Source: Flavobacterium resistens (GTDB lineage Bacteria; Bacteroidota; Bacteroidia; Flavobacteriales; Flavobacteriaceae). From it: DNA of 64,000 nucleotides. The stretch covers positions 37,041-101,040 of the forward strand of contig NZ_FXTA01000008.1 of the NCBI RefSeq assembly GCF_900182645.1, given 5' to 3'. Numbering within the stretch: position 1 is the first letter of the stretch; the number at the start of each line of letters is the position of its first letter. A program made the position numbers and the translations under genes. Below, in pieces: positions 19,755-28,826 of this stretch. Below the pieces are notes generated by a model, which saw only the letters and a program-made list of their open reading frames with translations, was not told the origin of the DNA and did not search any database.

Positions 19755-19762
19755 CAAATATA
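19755..19762 (-). promoter_or_regulatory. -7 element TATATTTG of the luciferase-like oxidoreductase
   Basis: A perfect TAnnTTTG on the minus strand, 27 bp upstream of the ATG at 19728. A near-palindrome centred on TCTAGA (19782-19799) lies just upstream and may be an operator. Confidence 0.6.
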
Positions 19763-19770
19763 AGCATCAT

Positions 19771-20132
19771 TATTGAAGGAATCTAGAATCCTTGCGGAGA
19801 AAGTGCTTAACTTCCTTGTTTTTTGATTGAAAAAATTTCTTAGTATTAATATAAAAACAATTCTATATAAATTATAAAATCAGATTTTTAACTTGAGGGA
19901 TACTTTTCATATTTCTCCAACTGACTTCACAAAGCCCTAGCAGAAAATCAAAAAAGCACCTCGAACAAAATCTATGCGCTTTTAATTTTTATTTCTTTTT
20001 CATTATTTAACTGATCTTCAAAATCATTCTTCCACGAAATAACTACCTTATTTACAAAACAATTAAATGGTAATCCTATAAAACAACACTATTAAACCTA
20101 TAAATATTTTAAGTATTCTCTTACTAGCTTTG
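19771..20132 (+). promoter_or_regulatory. Intergenic region with probable katE promoter
   Basis: About 360 bp without genes. TAGCTTTG at 20125-20132 matches the -7 consensus TAnnTTTG and would start transcription near 20139, leaving a leader of about 90 nt before the catalase ATG. No TTG is found at the ideal -33 distance, so an activator may be needed. Nothing else was recognised here. Confidence 0.45.
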
Positions 20133-20230
20133 AAATGACTTCATAATAAGGTAACCACCATTTACAGCTTATCAAAAAAGTCAGTTTCTTCAAGTTGCTG
20201 CATTCAGGAATTAACCTAAAAAATATATTT

Positions 20231-22372
20231 ATGAAAAATTTTCAAGACGATAAACAACGTGATTTATCCACAAACAAATCAGACGGAACAAACAAATTTT
20301 TAACCACTGATCAGGGCGTTAAAATCAATGATGATAACAATTCGCTCAAAAGTGGCGAAAGAGGGCCTTCATTACTGGAAGACTTTATTTTAAGAGAAAA
20401 AATAACGCATTTTGATCATGAAAGAATTCCAGAAAGAATTGTTCATGCACGTGGATCTGGAGCGCATGGTTTTTTTGAAGTTACGAACCCAATTCCAAAA
20501 CTAACCAAAGCGGGCTTTTTACAGGAAAAAGGTTTAAAAACTCCCGTTTTTGTCCGATTTTCAACCGTTGCAGGATCAAGAGGATCAACAGATTTGGCTA
20601 GAGATGCAAGAGGATTTGCCGTTAAATTCTACACTCAGGAAGGAAATTATGATTTAGTTGCCAATAATATTCCCGTATTTTTTATTCAGGACGCCTCAAA
20701 ATTTCCAGATCTTGTTCACGCCGTTAAACCGGAACCGCACAACGAAATGCCTCAAGCTGCGTCGGCACACGATACTTTTTGGGATTTCATTTCGCTAATG
20801 CCCGAGTCTATGCACATGATTATGTGGGTAATGTCAGATCGTGCTATTCCGAGAAGCTATAGAATGATGGAAGGATTTGGAGTTCATACTTTCCGATTAG
20901 TTAATGCTGAAGAAGAATCAGTTTTTGTAAAATTTCATTGGAAACCTAAACTAGGAACGCATGCCGTTGCTTGGGATGAAGCGCAAAAAATATCAGGAAA
21001 AAATGCTGATTTTCACAGAGAAGATTTATGGGAAGCCATAGAAATGGGAAATTTTCCTGAATGGGAATTAGGCGTTCAAATTATTCCATCAGCAGATGAA
21101 AATAATTACGAGTTTGATTTGCTTGATCCAACAAAACTTGTTCCGGAAGAAATTGTTCCAGTTACTATTGTCGGGCGAATGGTTCTCAACAAAAACCCTG
21201 ATAATTTCTTTGCAGAAACCGAACAAATTGCTTTTCATCCCGGACATGTTGTCCCTGGAATTGATTTTACAAATGATCCGTTGCTTCAGGGAAGATTATT
21301 CTCCTATACCGATACGCAACTTTCCAGATTAGGAAGTCCAAACTTTCATGAAATTCCAATTAACAGAAGTATTGCACCGGTTCACAACAATCAGCGTGAC
21401 GGACATATGCGTCAGGAAATTAATAAAGGACGCGTTAGTTATCATCCTAATTCACTTGGCGGAGGCTGTCCGTATCAGGCAAAAATTGCTGAAGGTGGCT
21501 TTTCAAGTTTTAATGAACGTATTGACGCGCATAAAATTCGAGAAAGAAGCGAAAGTTTTAATGATCATTTTGGTCAGGCCAAATTATTCTTCAATAGTCA
21601 AACCTCCGAAGAGAAAAGCCATATTGTTAGAGCTTTGCGTTTTGAACTTGGAAAAGTACAGACAACGGCTATACGAAACAGAATGCTCGGTTTGTTATCG
21701 CAAATTGACCAACAATTAGCCGAAAAAGTAGCGATTGGACTTGGTGCAAAAGTTCCTCCTATTCTTGAAACCCCAATTAACCATGGCGTTTCACCAGAAA
21801 ATGAAGGAAGAAAACATGAACCACAAACCAGAAACCAAACAATAAAAACATCTGATGCATTGAGCATGATTAATAATCCAACTAATTCACCCACAATTGC
21901 TTCACGAAAAGTCGCTATTATTTGTTCTGATGGAGTCTCAGAAACTGCCGTTGCAAATATGAAAAATGCACTCAAAAAAGAAGATGCCAAAGGTTGCGTT
22001 ATTGCACCGCATTTAGGCTCGATTTCGACCGATTCTAATAGTGAAATTCCGGTAGATTTCAGTCTTCTTACTGTTTCCTCCGTTTTATTTGATGCCGTTT
22101 ATATTCCCCACGGACTTGATGTAAAGACTCTTTCAGAAAACAAAGATGTTCTTGAATTTTTAAATGATGCTTACAAACATTGTAAAGTAATTGGAGCAGA
22201 TGGTGATGCTTCAAAAATAGTAAGTTCAGCCACTTTCGTTTCCCAAATTACTGATTATGATCCGGGTATTATAATTTCAAGTGAAATTGCTACCGCAGAA
22301 TTTGCGCAGGATTTTATAACAGCAATGACCATGCATCGTTTTTGGCAACGAGAAGAAAACTTATACAACTAA
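20231..22372 (+). CDS. katE: Large-subunit (HPII/KatE-type) catalase
   Basis: 713 residues from the ATG at 20231. This start matches the family N-terminus; a further in-frame ATG at 20195 would only add 12 non-conserved residues. Heme catalase motifs: ERIVHARGSGAHG (distal His, about residue 72), VANNIPVFFIQD (distal Asn), and RLFSYTDTQLSRLG (proximal heme Tyr). Residues about 575-713 form the extra flavodoxin/class I amidotransferase-like domain (VAIICSDGVSETAV) typical of HPII. It degrades H2O2 to water and oxygen in the cytoplasm. The YciF-like gene follows after 17 bp, so the two form a stress unit. Confidence 0.93.
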   Translation: MKNFQDDKQRDLSTNKSDGTNKFLTTDQGVKINDDNNSLKSGERGPSLLEDFILREKITHFDHERIPERIVHARGSGAHGFFEVTNPIPKLTKAGFLQEKGLKTPVFVRFSTVAGSRGSTDLARDARGFAVKFYTQEGNYDLVANNIPVFFIQDASKFPDLVHAVKPEPHNEMPQAASAHDTFWDFISLMPESMHMIMWVMSDRAIPRSYRMMEGFGVHTFRLVNAEEESVFVKFHWKPKLGTHAVAWDEAQKISGKNADFHREDLWEAIEMGNFPEWELGVQIIPSADENNYEFDLLDPTKLVPEEIVPVTIVGRMVLNKNPDNFFAETEQIAFHPGHVVPGIDFTNDPLLQGRLFSYTDTQLSRLGSPNFHEIPINRSIAPVHNNQRDGHMRQEINKGRVSYHPNSLGGGCPYQAKIAEGGFSSFNERIDAHKIRERSESFNDHFGQAKLFFNSQTSEEKSHIVRALRFELGKVQTTAIRNRMLGLLSQIDQQLAEKVAIGLGAKVPPILETPINHGVSPENEGRKHEPQTRNQTIKTSDALSMINNPTNSPTIASRKVAIICSDGVSETAVANMKNALKKEDAKGCVIAPHLGSISTDSNSEIPVDFSLLTVSSVLFDAVYIPHGLDVKTLSENKDVLEFLNDAYKHCKVIGADGDASKIVSSATFVSQITDYDPGIIISSEIATAEFAQDFITAMTMHRFWQREENLYN

Positions 22373-22389
22373 TCTAAAAAATTTTGAAC

Positions 22390-22956
22390 ATGAAAAATCT
22401 TGAAAAACCAACTGAAAATAAAGCTCCTAAATCCAAAACCAATAACATAGTTTCACCAGCCGCAGACGCCGCAAAAGACTTAAAAGCATTCTTTATTGAT
22501 AATCTGAAAGATATTTACTGGGCTGAAAACGCACTTGTAAATGCGCTTCCTAAAATGGCTGAAAATGCAACATCTCCAGTACTTTCAAAAAGTATTTTGG
22601 AGCATCATTTGGTCACAAAAAATCAAATAGCAAGGCTTGATGAGGTATTTGAGCTTTTAAAAGAAAAAGCTGAAGGAAAAAAATGTGAAGCTATGGCCGG
22701 ATTACTTAAAGAAGGTGATAGTATTTTAGTTGAAACAACACCTGGCCCAGTAAGAGATGCAGGAATTATTGCAGCATCACAAAAAATCGAACATTATGAA
22801 ATTGCTACTTATGGAACTTTGTGCGCCTTTGCAAAAACATTAGGCGAAAATGATGCTGCAAAATTATTGACCCAAACATTGGCAGAAGAAAAAGAAGCCG
22901 ATTGTTTGTTAAATGATATTGCGTTAAATGCAGTAAACGTAATGGCTGCCGAATAA
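22390..22956 (+). CDS. YciF/DUF892-type ferritin-fold stress protein
   Basis: 188 residues from the ATG at 22390. After a charged N-terminal tail comes the family sequence: LKAFFIDNLKDIYWAENAL, an EHH motif, QKIEHYEIATYGTL and LAEEKEADCLLNDIA. These provide the Glu/His ligands of a four-helix ferritin-like bundle. Such proteins are induced by general stress; their chemistry is not settled. It is only 17 bp after the catalase gene and shares its terminator region at 23062-23100. Confidence 0.87.
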   Translation: MKNLEKPTENKAPKSKTNNIVSPAADAAKDLKAFFIDNLKDIYWAENALVNALPKMAENATSPVLSKSILEHHLVTKNQIARLDEVFELLKEKAEGKKCEAMAGLLKEGDSILVETTPGPVRDAGIIAASQKIEHYEIATYGTLCAFAKTLGENDAAKLLTQTLAEEKEADCLLNDIALNAVNVMAAE

Positions 22957-22972
22957 TATCTAAAATAAATGA

Positions 22973-23071
22973 ATCACCATTTATGCTATCAGAAATTATA
23001 ATAAATGTAGCGAAGCTCAAGTAATTGAGGGAACTGCCGAAGTTCTATTAGAGCATTTAACAAAACAATAG
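22973..23071 (+). pseudogene. Possible coding remnant without start codon
   Basis: An open frame of 32 codons without ATG ends in the left arm of the downstream terminator and reads like coding sequence (CSEAQVIEGTAEVLLEHLTK). It could be the end of a decayed gene or chance. The family is not recognised. Confidence 0.25.
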
Positions 23072-23100
23072 CCAACGAAATATCGTTGGCTATTGTTTTT
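23062..23100 (+). terminator. Rho-independent terminator of the catalase unit
   Basis: A perfect 16-bp stem (AAAACAATAGCCAACG and its complement) with a 6-nt loop, followed by T residues, after katE and the YciF-like gene. Confidence 0.9.
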
Positions 23101-23166
23101 ATGATAATTCAATATTAAGTACATTATTATCAATACCTTCGTATAACCAGTTTAATTCTACGAAAA

Positions 23167-24777
23167 ATGTTCTCTAATCAAACAAAAATAATTTTGTTCC
23201 TCCTTGTATTATTTGCAATTGGAGACTTAAATGCCTCGACTTTTTTAAAAGATTTAAAGCAAGTTGAAACGTCTGAAATGATGTTGCTTGTTCCCGAAAA
23301 TAATATTGATGAAGAACCTGCTTATACAGAACAACAAGTAAAAAAAGCTGAAAAATTATTAAATGGACTTCAGGAAAACATCGATAAAGTCAAAATTTTA
23401 CTGCAAGTAAGCGATTGGTATGAAGCTTCTTATAACAATCCTAAAACACTAGAAAAAGCATTTTACTATGCCAAAGATGCCCTTAGAATAAGCCAAGCCT
23501 TGCATTCTAATATTTATATTGGCAAATGTTATTTGCAACTTTCAATGGTGCATCAGTTGAGAAATAACGATTCGATGATTGAAGTTACCGCCAGAAAAGC
23601 AATCGCAGTATTGAGTAAAACAAATCAATTAGATGATTTGGCAGAAGCATGGGTTATGATTTGGTCTGCAAAAATGCGGGCAAGGAAACCAATACCAGAA
23701 AGATTAGTTCCAATTTTTAAAGCTGCAGCGATATTCGAAAAATCCGGAAATAATCAAAGAATTGGTGATTGCTATCGAGAAATTAGTGAACTTTATTTTT
23801 CCTACTCGGATTTTAACAAATCGCTAAATTTTCTAAATAAAGCCGTATTTTTTTATAAAGCAGCGCATCTAAAAGAAGACGAAATTTTACCAATTTCTTC
23901 CAGACTGAATATTATTTATGAAGCCGATAAAAGAAACCGAGATATCATAAGACTTAAAAACACAACACTTTTACAGCAAAGCAGACTTAAAAATGAGGTG
24001 TTTTTGCGTAATTCGATGATAACTTTTGTGGTACTATTACTTATAATTCTTGGATTGCTTTACAAAAGCTATAGGTTCAAGAAAAAAACAAATATAATTC
24101 TGGAAACACAACAAGATGAAATAAATAAAAAAAACAATACATTACAAAATCTGGTTGTCGAAAAGGAATGGCTGTTGCGCGAAATTCATCACCGCGTAAA
24201 AAACAATCTGCATATGGTTGTTGGTTTATTGGCGAGCCAAGCTGAATTTCTAAAAAATGAAGAAGCGATTCAGGCTATCAACAGTAGTCACAACAGAATT
24301 CAGGCCATGTCTTTGATTCATCAAAAATTATATCAGTCGGAAAGTTTATCGATTATTGATATGCCTTCTTATATTTTCGAATTAACAGAATATTTAAAAG
24401 ATTCTTTCGAAATCAAAAACAACATTCGATTCATTCTTGATATTGATAGTTTCAGTCTGCCTTTGTCGCATTCAATTCCGATTGGACTTATTTTTAATGA
24501 AGCAGTTACGAATGCAATTAAATATGCCTTTCCAAATCGTGTAAACAATATTATTACTATTTCGCTTAAAGCAATTGACGATGAAAACTATAAATTAATT
24601 GTTCATGACAATGGTATTGGGCTTCCACCCGATTTTGATCCTTACAACAATCCTTCTTTAGGTATAAAATTAATGCATGGGCTATCTGCAGATATCGAAG
24701 GAAAGTTTTTAATTACGAACTTAAATGGTACTAAAATATCATTGGAATTTACTTTCAAAGAACATAATCTTCATTAA
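23167..24777 (+). CDS. Sensor histidine kinase, TPR + HisKA_2 (first paralogue)
   Basis: 536 residues. A signal peptide or first membrane segment (about 4-25) leads to an extracytoplasmic TPR-like helical region (about 55-265). A single transmembrane segment (about 280-302), a coiled coil, and a HisKA_2 dimerisation domain with EIHHRVKNNLHMVV (His 341/342) follow. The HATPase_c domain shows N-box NEAVTNAIKYAFP, G1 DNGIGLPPD and G2 LGIKLMHGL. It autophosphorylates and presumably donates phosphate to the sigma-54 activator encoded 14 bp downstream. The HisKA_2 type is unusual for partners of NtrC-like regulators. The signal sensed is unknown. Its paralogue is at 50937-53372. Confidence 0.9.
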   Translation: MFSNQTKIILFLLVLFAIGDLNASTFLKDLKQVETSEMMLLVPENNIDEEPAYTEQQVKKAEKLLNGLQENIDKVKILLQVSDWYEASYNNPKTLEKAFYYAKDALRISQALHSNIYIGKCYLQLSMVHQLRNNDSMIEVTARKAIAVLSKTNQLDDLAEAWVMIWSAKMRARKPIPERLVPIFKAAAIFEKSGNNQRIGDCYREISELYFSYSDFNKSLNFLNKAVFFYKAAHLKEDEILPISSRLNIIYEADKRNRDIIRLKNTTLLQQSRLKNEVFLRNSMITFVVLLLIILGLLYKSYRFKKKTNIILETQQDEINKKNNTLQNLVVEKEWLLREIHHRVKNNLHMVVGLLASQAEFLKNEEAIQAINSSHNRIQAMSLIHQKLYQSESLSIIDMPSYIFELTEYLKDSFEIKNNIRFILDIDSFSLPLSHSIPIGLIFNEAVTNAIKYAFPNRVNNIITISLKAIDDENYKLIVHDNGIGLPPDFDPYNNPSLGIKLMHGLSADIEGKFLITNLNGTKISLEFTFKEHNLH

Positions 24778-24791
24778 TTTAAATCTATAAA

Positions 24792-26741
24792 ATGACAAAA
24801 TCATTAAAAATACTTATTGTTGAAGATCAATTTGTAGAAGCAAATCATTTGCGATTGATGCTGAAAAAAGCAGGTCATTCGGTCACTGGAATGGCACGTT
24901 CAGTGGCAGATGCCAAATATTATATTGCTCAGGAAAGACCCGAATTGGTTTTATTGGATATTTTTCTATCAGGAAAAGAAACCGGTATTGACCTTGCCGA
25001 AATATTAAAAGATGATAATATTCCATTTATTTATCTTTCTGCAAATTCAAATGAACAGGTACTTAATAAAGCAAAATTAACACATCCATATGGTTTTTTG
25101 GTAAAGCCTTTTAGAGAACAGGATTTATTGGTTACAATTGAAATTGCCAAATATCATCAGGAACACGGAATTGAATCTTCTATTCGCAGAGAGCTTTTAT
25201 TTCAGAAACAACTCAAAGCAATTGTCAAAAAAAGCGGCACCTGGGATGACAGAGTCCTTAATATTGTGACTTCTTTACAATCGCTTATTTCATTTGATCT
25301 TGTAATGGCTGTTTTTTATGTCGATAGTAAATTATCCAACAGAGTTTTAGGGTACGCACGAACAGGTTTGCACGAATATCAAAAAATTGGAATTGAAGAA
25401 TTGCAAAACATAACTGCTTTAAAAGAATCTGAAATAAATGACTTAAGAAACAGAAGCCAGGTAGAGACCGTGGCTACTTTTTATAACAATCAGGATTTTA
25501 TAAAAATATGTGATAAAACGCCGATCAAAAAAATGATTGCGAACTCGATGAATATGAAGTCAAATCTAATGCTGCCAGTTCCTTTGACATTGCATGAAAA
25601 TGGCGGATTATATTTGTCTTTTTTCAGCAAACAAGCTGATAATTACAACAAAAACCATCTTACATTATGCGACAGACTTCAGGAACCTTTAATTTATGCT
25701 ATTGAAAATTTAATAAATGCAGACAAAAAATTAGTCCAAAAAACAAACTCAGCTGCAAATACAAATACAGCCAAAAATGCAAAAATATCTGGCTTTGAAT
25801 CTATTGTGGGTAAAAGTCCGGCTTTATTAAAATTATTTGATCATATTTTACAAGTCGCTCCGGCAGATACAACTGTTTTGATTACCGGAGAAAGCGGAAC
25901 AGGAAAAGAAAGTATTGCCAACAGTATTCAGCAATTATCGGATAGAAAAAATCAGCCGTTTGTAAAAATTAATTGCTCGGCATTACCTCCTAGTTTAATA
26001 GAATCTGAACTATTTGGTCATGAAAAAGGATCTTTTACAGGAGCCACAGAAAAACGAATTGGCAAGTTTGAACAAGCCAACAACGGAACATTATTCTTAG
26101 ATGAAATTGGAGATATGCCACTTGAAATGCAGGCAAAATTACTTCGCGCCATTCAGGAAAAAGAAATTGAACGTGTTGGCGGAAATGTTCCCATAAAAGT
26201 AAACGTTAGAATAATTGCGGCAACAAATTGCAATCTTGAAAAAGAAGTCGCAGACGGTCGCTTCCGACTTGATTTATATTATCGATTAAATGTTTTTCCA
26301 ATTCAATTGCCACCGCTTAGAGAACGCAAAGAAGATATTGGTCTTCTTGCCCGTCATTTTATTGCTGTATATAGCGTTAAAACAGGAAAAAATGTAACCG
26401 AAATAGCTGAAAATGCTTTAAAAAGTCTTTTATCATATCAATGGCCCGGAAATATTCGCGAACTCGAAAATCTTATTGAAAGAAGTATTCTTTTAGCAAA
26501 AACAAATACCATTGAACATATTCCGCTTCCTGCTTTTGATGAAATTAAAATAAGCAATTCGGCAAATGAATGGTATTTTAAAACTATTCAGGAAAACGAA
26601 AGAGAGCATATTATTAATGTTTTAGAAAAATGCAACGGAAGAATCAGAGGCGCAGGCGGAGCATCTGAAATATTAGGCCTACCTCCTACTACTTTGGCTT
26701 CGAGAATGCAGAAGCTGGGTATTAAGAGAAGTCACTTTTAA
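24792..26741 (+). CDS. NtrC-type sigma-54-dependent response regulator (first paralogue)
   Basis: 649 residues. An N-terminal receiver domain (about 5-120; phospho-acceptor Asp56 in LLDIFLSG, Lys in LVKPF) is followed by a GAF-like linker domain (about 140-310). The AAA+ domain (about 335-570) has Walker A GESGTGKE near 366, the sigma-54-contacting loop as GSFTGA near 413, and Walker B LFLDEIGDMP near 434. A Fis-type helix-turn-helix (about 605-649) ends the protein. It activates sigma-54 RNA polymerase when phosphorylated. The loop has Ser where GAFTGA is usual, a variant seen in some active members. It is in tandem with its kinase. Confidence 0.93.
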   Translation: MTKSLKILIVEDQFVEANHLRLMLKKAGHSVTGMARSVADAKYYIAQERPELVLLDIFLSGKETGIDLAEILKDDNIPFIYLSANSNEQVLNKAKLTHPYGFLVKPFREQDLLVTIEIAKYHQEHGIESSIRRELLFQKQLKAIVKKSGTWDDRVLNIVTSLQSLISFDLVMAVFYVDSKLSNRVLGYARTGLHEYQKIGIEELQNITALKESEINDLRNRSQVETVATFYNNQDFIKICDKTPIKKMIANSMNMKSNLMLPVPLTLHENGGLYLSFFSKQADNYNKNHLTLCDRLQEPLIYAIENLINADKKLVQKTNSAANTNTAKNAKISGFESIVGKSPALLKLFDHILQVAPADTTVLITGESGTGKESIANSIQQLSDRKNQPFVKINCSALPPSLIESELFGHEKGSFTGATEKRIGKFEQANNGTLFLDEIGDMPLEMQAKLLRAIQEKEIERVGGNVPIKVNVRIIAATNCNLEKEVADGRFRLDLYYRLNVFPIQLPPLRERKEDIGLLARHFIAVYSVKTGKNVTEIAENALKSLLSYQWPGNIRELENLIERSILLAKTNTIEHIPLPAFDEIKISNSANEWYFKTIQENEREHIINVLEKCNGRIRGAGGASEILGLPPTTLASRMQKLGIKRSHF

Positions 26742-26810
26742 TTATGAATTACGAGTTATAAATGATTTATTTTATCTCGTTCATAATTCATAACTCATAA
26801 TTCATAACTC
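26741..26810. repeat. Intergenic inverted/direct repeat
   Basis: Starts at the stop codon of the activator gene. TTATGAATTACGAGTTATAA is complementary to the later CATAACTCATAATTCATAA, and the unit ATAATTCATAACTC is directly repeated twice. It can form a long hairpin without a clear U-run. It looks like a small dispersed intergenic repeat that may also act as a 3'-end structure. Confidence 0.6.
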
Positions 26811-26964
26811 AAAAAAACGATATTAAGTTACTTGTTTTCCGTTTTTCAACGATATATAGTTTGGTATAGCTTTCTTAAAAACACTTAAATCACTAATAAT
26901 CAATCACTTAAATAAAAGGTTCGGTTTTAGTTTATAGTTTGGCATAACATTAAAACAATGTATT

Positions 26965-27753
26965 ATGCTAACTGAAAACCCTACTACAATTCTTTTTATT
27001 ACGGGCGCTTTTGTCAGTAATAAATGTTGGGATGAGTGGAAAGACTTTTTTGAAAGTAAAGGCTTTAAAACTCTTGCACCGGCGTGGCCCTATAAAGATG
27101 CTCCTGCGAGCGTTTTACGCGATCGTCATCCAGATCCTCAAATTGCCGGATTACGATTAACGCATCTTATTGAGCATTTTGAAAATATCGCTAAAAATCT
27201 ACCTCAAAAACCTATTATAATTGGCCATTCTATTGGCGGACTGGTAGCGCAAATACTTTTACAACGCAACTTAGCATCGGCCGCAGTTGCGATACATTCT
27301 GTTCCTCCACAAGGAATTATGACATTTAAATTTTCATTTTTGAAAGCTGGTTGGGGACCTCTTGGTTTTTTCACCTCAACAAAAAAAACTTTCTTAATGA
27401 GTTTTCCGCAATGGCAATATGCCTTTACTAACGGAATGCCTGAAGAATGGCAAGATAAAGCCTATTGTGAATCTGTAATTCCGGAATCAAAATTAATTGT
27501 TCGTGACACTATAAGCTCAGCTGCAAAAGTAGATTTTAAAGCTCCTCACAAACCATTATTACTAATTGCAGGATCCGCAGATCATACTATTCCCGAATCA
27601 CTCAATTATTCTAATTATAAAAAATACACTGATAGAGATTCTGTTACAGACTTTAAGGTTTTTCCAGACAGAAACCATTTTGTTCTGAATCAGCCTGGCT
27701 GGCAGGAAATTGCAGTTTACATACAAGACTGGATTTCAAAACAACATCCATAA
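26965..27753 (+). CDS. Alpha/beta hydrolase (ITGAF subfamily, copy 1)
   Basis: 262 residues, no signal peptide. The N-terminal strand ILFITGAFVSNKCW forms the oxyanion region. The nucleophile elbow is GHSIGG (Ser89), with acid GSADHTIPES and His in PDRNHFVLNQPGW. Two close relatives are in this window (47979-48761 and 55451-56221), all with the same HP(D/N)P/L block before the elbow. The family is a serine hydrolase of unknown substrate. It opens a plus-strand run reaching 34110 and follows the first sigma-54 activator by 220 bp. Confidence 0.85.
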   Translation: MLTENPTTILFITGAFVSNKCWDEWKDFFESKGFKTLAPAWPYKDAPASVLRDRHPDPQIAGLRLTHLIEHFENIAKNLPQKPIIIGHSIGGLVAQILLQRNLASAAVAIHSVPPQGIMTFKFSFLKAGWGPLGFFTSTKKTFLMSFPQWQYAFTNGMPEEWQDKAYCESVIPESKLIVRDTISSAAKVDFKAPHKPLLLIAGSADHTIPESLNYSNYKKYTDRDSVTDFKVFPDRNHFVLNQPGWQEIAVYIQDWISKQHP

Positions 27754-27804
27754 AATTTAAAACCAATTATTTATTAACCAATTATTCCAATAAAATTTAA
27801 GATT

Positions 27805-28818
27805 ATGAAAACGAATTTAGTAAACAGCACTTATTTAAACTTCAAAAATAAAACTACCCAGTTTTTACTTTTGGGATTTACACTATTGACTTTAATTTCA
27901 TGCAACAAAAAAGCAGAAGAAACTCCTGCCGTAGCATCTACACCAACAACAGAAACTCCCGAAGTTGCTCCTGCAAACCCACCATCAAATTTTAAACATG
28001 CAACAGCAACTGTAAACGGAATCAAAATTCATTACGTGATTGGCGGACAAGGCGATCCTTTGGTTTTGGTTCACGGTTTTGGGCAAAACTGGTACATGTG
28101 GAATCGTTTATTGCCAGAACTTTCTAAACATTTTACTGTAATTGCTCCTGATTTAAGAGGTGTCGGAGAATCTGACAAACCTGAAGGCGGCTATGATAAA
28201 AAAACAATGGCATCCGATATTCATGAATTAGTGAATCAGCTTGGCTATAAAAAAATCAATTTGGCTGGACACGACATCGGCCTTATGGTGGCGTATGCTT
28301 ATGCGGCGCAATATGGCGACAGTGTAAACAAATTGGCTCTGATGGATGCACTTTTGCCTGGTATTGAACCAGTTTGGTCAAATGTAAAAGGATCTGCTTG
28401 GTGGTTTGGTTTCTTTGCTTGGCCAGCTTCTGGAGATATTGTTAAAGGAAAAGAAAAAGAATTCTTAACTAATTTCTGGCCAGTTGTAGGACATGTAAAA
28501 GATCCGTTTACTGCCGAAGAAACTACAGAATTCATCAGAGCTTATGCCGTTGAAGGTGGCACAACCGCTGCATTTAAATGGTTTGGTGCTTTTGATCAGG
28601 ACGGAAAAGACAATGTAATTTTCGCAAAGAAAAAATTGAAAATGCCTTTATTAGCAATGGGCGGAGAATATTTCGCAGCAGCTTTCCTTAAAGATCACTC
28701 AAAATTGGTTGCAGAAAATGTTACCGAATCTAAAATTGCGGGTTCAGGACATTGGTTAGTTCAGGAAAATACAGCTCAGGTACAAAAAGATTTACTAGCC
28801 TTTTTTCTGGCTAAATAA
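27805..28818 (+). CDS. Alpha/beta hydrolase lipoprotein, haloalkane/fluoroacetate dehalogenase or epoxide hydrolase type
   Basis: 337 residues. A lipoprotein signal ends at LISC-N (Cys about 34), followed by a Pro/Thr/Ala linker. The fold shows LVHGFGQNWYMW, DLRGVGESDKP, and the elbow LAGHDIGL with Asp as nucleophile. Asp is typical of dehalogenases and epoxide hydrolases rather than esterases. The catalytic His is in GSGHWLVQE. It should act anchored in the periplasm or at the outer membrane. It is 8 bp upstream of the exported amidohydrolase, which indicates an operon. Confidence 0.85.
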   Translation: MKTNLVNSTYLNFKNKTTQFLLLGFTLLTLISCNKKAEETPAVASTPTTETPEVAPANPPSNFKHATATVNGIKIHYVIGGQGDPLVLVHGFGQNWYMWNRLLPELSKHFTVIAPDLRGVGESDKPEGGYDKKTMASDIHELVNQLGYKKINLAGHDIGLMVAYAYAAQYGDSVNKLALMDALLPGIEPVWSNVKGSAWWFGFFAWPASGDIVKGKEKEFLTNFWPVVGHVKDPFTAEETTEFIRAYAVEGGTTAAFKWFGAFDQDGKDNVIFAKKKLKMPLLAMGGEYFAAAFLKDHSKLVAENVTESKIAGSGHWLVQENTAQVQKDLLAFFLAK

Positions 28819-28826
28819 TTAAAATC

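Noticed and set aside
19782..19799. Third copy of the TCTAGA-centred operator upstream of the luciferase-like gene
   Set aside because: The core TCTAGA is shared, but the flanks and the spacing to the -7 element differ from the two matching operators (19 versus 27 bp from TCTAGA).
26813..26954. Possible sigma-54 promoters before the first ITGAF hydrolase (TGGTAT at 26862; TGGCAT at 26940) and two ACGATAT sites
   Set aside because: Neither has TTG at the -12 position, and the second would place the start site at the start codon itself. The ACGATAT sites do not match the TTAGCGAAATAT motif at a comparable distance.
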